Shown here piece after piece: positions 61,092 through 64,000 of a DNA stretch of 64,000 nucleotides; positions within the stretch are counted from its first letter, which is position 1; each line of letters opens with the position of its first letter. The position numbers and the translations under genes are program-made. Source of the stretch: JAABQG01 sp963726365 (GTDB lineage: Bacteria > Pseudomonadota > Gammaproteobacteria > Burkholderiales > Burkholderiaceae_C); NCBI GenBank assembly GCA_963726365.1, contig CAVSCI010000019.1, positions 1-64,000 on the forward strand, read 5' to 3'. The notes beneath the pieces were generated by a model. That model was not told where the DNA came from and did not search any database. It saw only the letters and a program-made list of their open reading frames with translations.

Positions 61092-62225
61092 ATGCAATTG
61101 AAATTGAAACTGACCGTCGCCGCCGCCATCGCTGCCGTTGCCGGCATGGCTTCCGCACAGGACACGCAAGTGGTCAAGATCGGTCACGTCGCGCCAATGT
61201 CGGGTGGCCAGGCCCACTACGGCAAGGACAACGAAAACGGCGTTCGCATGGCCATTGAAGAACTGAACACGCAAAACATCGTGATCGGTGGCAAGAAGAT
61301 CAAGTTCGAAATCGCCGCTGAAGACGACGCTGCCGATCCGAAGCAAGGCACCGCAGTGGCACAGAAGCTGTGCGACGCCAAAGTGGCCGGTGTGGTCGGT
61401 CACCTGAACTCCGGCACGACCATTCCCGCCTCGAAAATCTACAACGACTGCGGCATTCCCCACGTTACGGGTGCTGCGACCAACCCCAACCTGACCAAGC
61501 CCGGCTACAAGACCACCTACCGCATCATCGCGAACGACAACGCGCTGGGCGCAGGCCTGGCTTTCTACGCGGCTGACGCGCTGAAGCTGAAGAAGATCGC
61601 CGTGATCGACGACCGTACCGCGTACGGTCAGGGCGTCGCCGACGTCTTCAAGAAGACAGCCGTGACCAAGGGTATCCAGATCGTTGACGAACAGTTCACG
61701 ACCGACAAGGCCACTGACTTCATGGCCATCCTGACTGCCATCAAGTCCAAGGGCGCTGACGCGATCTTCTACGGCGGCATGGACGCCCAGGCCGGCGCGA
61801 TGCTGCGCCAGATGGACCAGCTCGGCATGTCCAACGTCAAGATGTTCGGTGGCGACGGCATCTGCACGGCGGAAATCATCAAGATTGCCTCCGGCGCCAA
61901 GAGCCTGGATGGCGTGGTCTGTGCAGAAGGCGGCGCCTCTCTGGCCAAGATGCCAGGTGGCAACGCCTGGAAGGCCAAGTACGATGCCAAGTACCCTGGC
62001 CAGTTCCAGGTCTACAGCCCGTACACCTATGACGCCACGTTCGTGCTGGTCGATGCCATGAAACGCGCCAACTCGACCGATCCGAAGGTCTACACCGCGA
62101 AGCTGGCCGATAGCGCCTACAAGGGCGTGACCACGACGATCGCCTTTGAGCCCAATGGCGAACTGAAGAACCCTGCCATCACCCTGTATGTCTACAAGGA
62201 CGGCAAGAAGGTTGCGCTGAACTGA
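61092..62225 (+). CDS. livJ: Branched-chain amino acid ABC transporter substrate-binding protein
   Basis: 377 residues: signal peptide (ending about ASA at residue 22), then KIGHVAPMSGGQAHYGKDNENGVRMAIEELN, the start of the periplasmic-binding-protein type 1 fold of LivJ/LivK. HVTGAATNPNLTKPGYKTTYRI and KKIAVIDDRTAYGQGVADVF are also typical. It binds Leu/Ile/Val or related ligands and delivers them to LivHMGF, which is not next to it. A terminator lies 23 bp after the stop. A ribosome site (TGGAG) precedes the ATG by 7 bp. Confidence 0.92.
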   Translation: MQLKLKLTVAAAIAAVAGMASAQDTQVVKIGHVAPMSGGQAHYGKDNENGVRMAIEELNTQNIVIGGKKIKFEIAAEDDAADPKQGTAVAQKLCDAKVAGVVGHLNSGTTIPASKIYNDCGIPHVTGAATNPNLTKPGYKTTYRIIANDNALGAGLAFYAADALKLKKIAVIDDRTAYGQGVADVFKKTAVTKGIQIVDEQFTTDKATDFMAILTAIKSKGADAIFYGGMDAQAGAMLRQMDQLGMSNVKMFGGDGICTAEIIKIASGAKSLDGVVCAEGGASLAKMPGGNAWKAKYDAKYPGQFQVYSPYTYDATFVLVDAMKRANSTDPKVYTAKLADSAYKGVTTTIAFEPNGELKNPAITLYVYKDGKKVALN

Positions 62226-62247
62226 TCGACTGATCACTCAACGTTTA

Positions 62248-62277
62248 ACATGCCACCCGCGGGTGGCATGTTTTTTT
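62248..62277 (+). terminator. Rho-independent terminator of livJ
   Basis: A perfect stem CATGCCACCC / GGGTGGCATG with a two-base GC loop, followed by seven Ts (62271-62277). It is 23 bp past the livJ stop codon. Confidence 0.93.
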
Positions 62278-62384
62278 CGGCCCGCTCACACCCTTCGGCC
62301 GGCTCCTGACGGTGGCTGGGATGGGGGTGATCGGGCTCGCTCACGAAGCTCGCCTGGTGGCCACGCCAGGGGGAAGGAGTCGAA

Positions 62385-62609
62385 ATGCGTTTTGTCTATA
62401 TGGGCTTGATTTTTCTGGTGACAGCGATGGTCCTGCTTTTCAAAGTGCAGAACCTGACCAGTGTGACGATCTCACTGTTCAGCATGAGTCTGACACTGCC
62501 GGTTTCATTGCTGATTTTTGGCGTCTATGTACTGGGCATGCTCACGGGCAGTGCCTCGTGGTCATTGCTGCGCGGCTTTCTTCGCGGCGCAAAGGGCAAG
62601 GCAGCGTGA
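62385..62609 (+). CDS. LapA-domain small membrane protein
   Basis: 74 residues with two membrane helices: MGLIFLVTAMVLLFKVQNLTSVTISLF and SLTLPVSLLIFGVYVLGMLTGSASWSLL, then a short basic tail. This is the LapA/DUF1049 pattern. LapA in E. coli works with LapB in controlling LPS synthesis; here lapB is not in the window. ATG preceded by GGGGGAAGGAG. Confidence 0.85.
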   Translation: MRFVYMGLIFLVTAMVLLFKVQNLTSVTISLFSMSLTLPVSLLIFGVYVLGMLTGSASWSLLRGFLRGAKGKAA

Positions 62610-62684
62610 GCCCTGCGGCACCACCGCCAGATATTTTCATCGGGTTGTTTTTTCATTGGATCGTTTAGAAGGAGTTGGTAAATC

Positions 62685-63062
62685 ATGAGCAATTTTTGGG
62701 ATCTCATCTTGTTGATGTTGTCGACATTCGTTTTTGTCGCCTACCTTCTGGTCATGTTTCAGATTATTGGGGACCTGTTCCGCAATACCGAAATGGGGGG
62801 CGGTTCAAAAGTGTTGTGGATCATCGGATTGATCTTCCTCCCCTGGGTGACGGCACTGGTCTACATCATTGCCAATGGCGCGGATATGGCCAAGCGTCAG
62901 CGTCAGGCCATGGAGCGTGCCAAGTCAGACACCGACGCCTACATTCGCCAGGTGGCCGGGAAGTCCCCGGTGGAGCAGATCGCGGATGCAAAAACACTGC
63001 TCGATGCCGGCACCATCAGTGCCGAAGAGTTCGCGAAAATCAAGGCCAAGGCGCTGGGATAG
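62685..63062 (+). CDS. PLDc_N membrane domain protein with SHOCT end
   Basis: 125 residues. The N-terminal half (MLSTFVFVAYLLVMFQIIGDLFRN, then KVLWIIGLIFLPWVTALVYIIANG) is a two-helix membrane domain like the phospholipase D N-terminal region. The end (SPVEQIADAKTLLDAGTISAEEFAKIKAKAL) is a SHOCT motif (short C-terminal domain). Such proteins are common and have no defined role. It follows the LapA-like gene by 75 bp. Confidence 0.83.
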   Translation: MSNFWDLILLMLSTFVFVAYLLVMFQIIGDLFRNTEMGGGSKVLWIIGLIFLPWVTALVYIIANGADMAKRQRQAMERAKSDTDAYIRQVAGKSPVEQIADAKTLLDAGTISAEEFAKIKAKALG

Positions 63063-63203
63063 CCAGGCAGCCGCATCTTCGGTGCCCGTTTGAGCTCTCT
63101 GGAACCGTCAACGCGTTGCTGGCGGGCCCCGGGAGTGATCCAGGCGCCACGGAATCCCGGCCGGACTCTTCAGTTCCAACCTGGCAGATCCAAGGAAGCC
63201 TCC

Positions 63204-63863
63204 GTGCGCTTGCTACTGGTTGAGGACGACGCCATGATCGGCGAAACCGTCCTCCAGGTGCTTCGGGCCGAACACTATGCGGTTGACTGGGTCCGCGACG
63301 GAAACATGGCCGAGGAAGCCCTTCGCGCCGAGTCCTACGACCTTGTCCTGCTGGACCTCGGCCTGCCCGGGCGAAGCGGGCTTGAGGTGTTGCGGGCGCT
63401 TCGAGCCCGCCGCAACGTGGTTCCGGTTCTGGTTGCCACCGCGCGGGATGCGGTCGGCGACCGGATTGCCGGCCTCGACGCCGGCGCTGATGACTATGTT
63501 GTCAAACCCTTCGACATCGATGAACTGCTGGCCCGTATTCGCGCACTGTTGCGCCGCAGCGCGGGCCGGGCAGAGCCGGCCTTTGAGCATAGAGGGGTCA
63601 GCCTCAATCCGGCCACCCGCGAAGCCACGCTGCATGGCCAGCCGGTGTCCTTGTCGGCACGTGAATGGGCCGTACTGGAGGCTCTTCTCGCACGTCCCGG
63701 CGTCGTGTTGTCCAGGACGCAGCTCGAGGAAAAGCTCTTCAGCTGGAAAGACGATATCAGCAGCAATGCGGTGGAAGTCTATATTCACGGGGTGCGCAAG
63801 AAGCTCGGAGCCAACCTGATACAGACCGTGCGCGGCCTCGGCTATCTCATCCCGAAGCAATGA
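63204..63863 (+). CDS. OmpR/PhoB-family response regulator
   Basis: 219 residues from a GTG start with AAGGA 8 bp upstream. Receiver domain: LLLVEDDAMIGETV (acidic pair), LLDLGLPGRSG (phospho-Asp about residue 51), VATARD, and Lys in VVKPFDIDELLARI. Winged-helix domain: GRAEPAFEHRGVSL to LIPKQ, with WKDDISSNAVEVYIHGVRKKLG as the recognition region. QseB/PmrA-like. It is followed by the kinase gene with a 4-bp ATGA overlap. Confidence 0.92.
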   Translation: MRLLLVEDDAMIGETVLQVLRAEHYAVDWVRDGNMAEEALRAESYDLVLLDLGLPGRSGLEVLRALRARRNVVPVLVATARDAVGDRIAGLDAGADDYVVKPFDIDELLARIRALLRRSAGRAEPAFEHRGVSLNPATREATLHGQPVSLSAREWAVLEALLARPGVVLSRTQLEEKLFSWKDDISSNAVEVYIHGVRKKLGANLIQTVRGLGYLIPKQ

Positions 63864-64000
63864 TGGAAACCGGTGTGCGCCCTCCGAAGAATATCGGTCG
63901 GTATCTACCGGCGCCCGGCAGACCCGCCTTGTACTCCTTGCGTGGCCGCTTGCTGGGCTTCGTGCTGGTGGCCATCTTGCTGGCAGCCGTGCTGCAGGGC
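63860..64000 (+). CDS. Sensor histidine kinase, N-terminal end only (runs off the window)
   Basis: 47 codons: MMETGVRPPKN, then a basic stretch and YSLRGRLLGFVLVAILLAAVLQG, the first transmembrane segment of a membrane kinase. It overlaps the response regulator by 4 bp and is almost certainly its cognate kinase; the rest lies outside the window. Confidence 0.85.
   Translation, partial: MMETGVRPPKNIGRYLPAPGRPALYSLRGRLLGFVLVAILLAAVLQG

Overview
The window is a GC-rich (by eye around 65%) bacterial chromosome segment with tightly packed, often 4-bp-overlapping genes. It almost certainly comes from a betaproteobacterium of the order Burkholderiales, most likely the family Comamonadaceae. The gene content (argA, hrpA, lptFG-pepA-holC, YggX, MnmC, a LivJ-type binding protein, an octahaem cytochrome cluster) and the style of the dispersed repeats point that way. 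The genus cannot be fixed from the sequence alone. No rRNA, tRNA, CRISPR array or prophage was seen.

Layout. 1-3.6 kb: a visibly less GC-rich block with a broken tandem glycosyltransferase, a 333-bp IS3-type remnant, a fucosyltransferase-like gene and a small orphan gene. 3.7-12.7 kb: a surface-polysaccharide (O-antigen-like) operon with flippase, methyltransferase, O-acyltransferase, three GT2 glycosyltransferases, a nucleotide-sugar reductase/epimerase, an initiating phosphoglycosyl transferase and a WbpM-type 4,6-dehydratase. manC at 27.3-28.8 kb would supply GDP-mannose. 12.7-18 kb: GNAT, SDR, and a TetR-controlled ABC exporter (adaptor, permease, ATPase) with a palindromic operator. 18.2-23.7 kb: fatty-acid beta-oxidation (FadJ-like, thiolase, acyl-CoA dehydrogenase) plus a phosphoesterase. 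23.8-27.2 kb: a TlpA-like membrane thioredoxin and an esterase-Baeyer-Villiger monooxygenase fusion. 29-35.5 kb: CHRD lipoprotein, orphan ABC ATPase, GspB/GspA, a lipid kinase, a crotonase and an ABM monooxygenase. 35.6-44.6 kb: mnmC, yggX, a foreign GtrA/membrane-protein segment inserted in azoR, a LysR regulator, dsbB, a ParA-like ATPase and argA. 44.6-48.8 kb: hrpA, interrupted by a dispersed repeat. 48.9-53.3 kb: a putative FNR-regulated sulfur/redox operon (octahaem cytochrome c, membrane cytochrome b, monohaem cytochrome c, triple rhodanese, DsrE-like protein). 53.7-64 kb: aminotransferase, cysB-like regulator, CbiX-like chelatase, lptG-lptF, pepA-holC, a branched-chain amino acid binding protein, LapA-like and PLDc_N/SHOCT proteins, and a two-component system that runs off the end.

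Two families of short dispersed repeats recur. One is a ~40-bp family with eight copies, one of them read in frame inside hrpA. The other is a ~74-bp GC-rich hairpin family with two copies, one of which sits between the two RecA domains of hrpA. The first 44 kb contain many single-base frameshifts in otherwise well conserved genes; the last 20 kb contain none. I read most of these as base-calling or assembly indels, and each affected gene is flagged.
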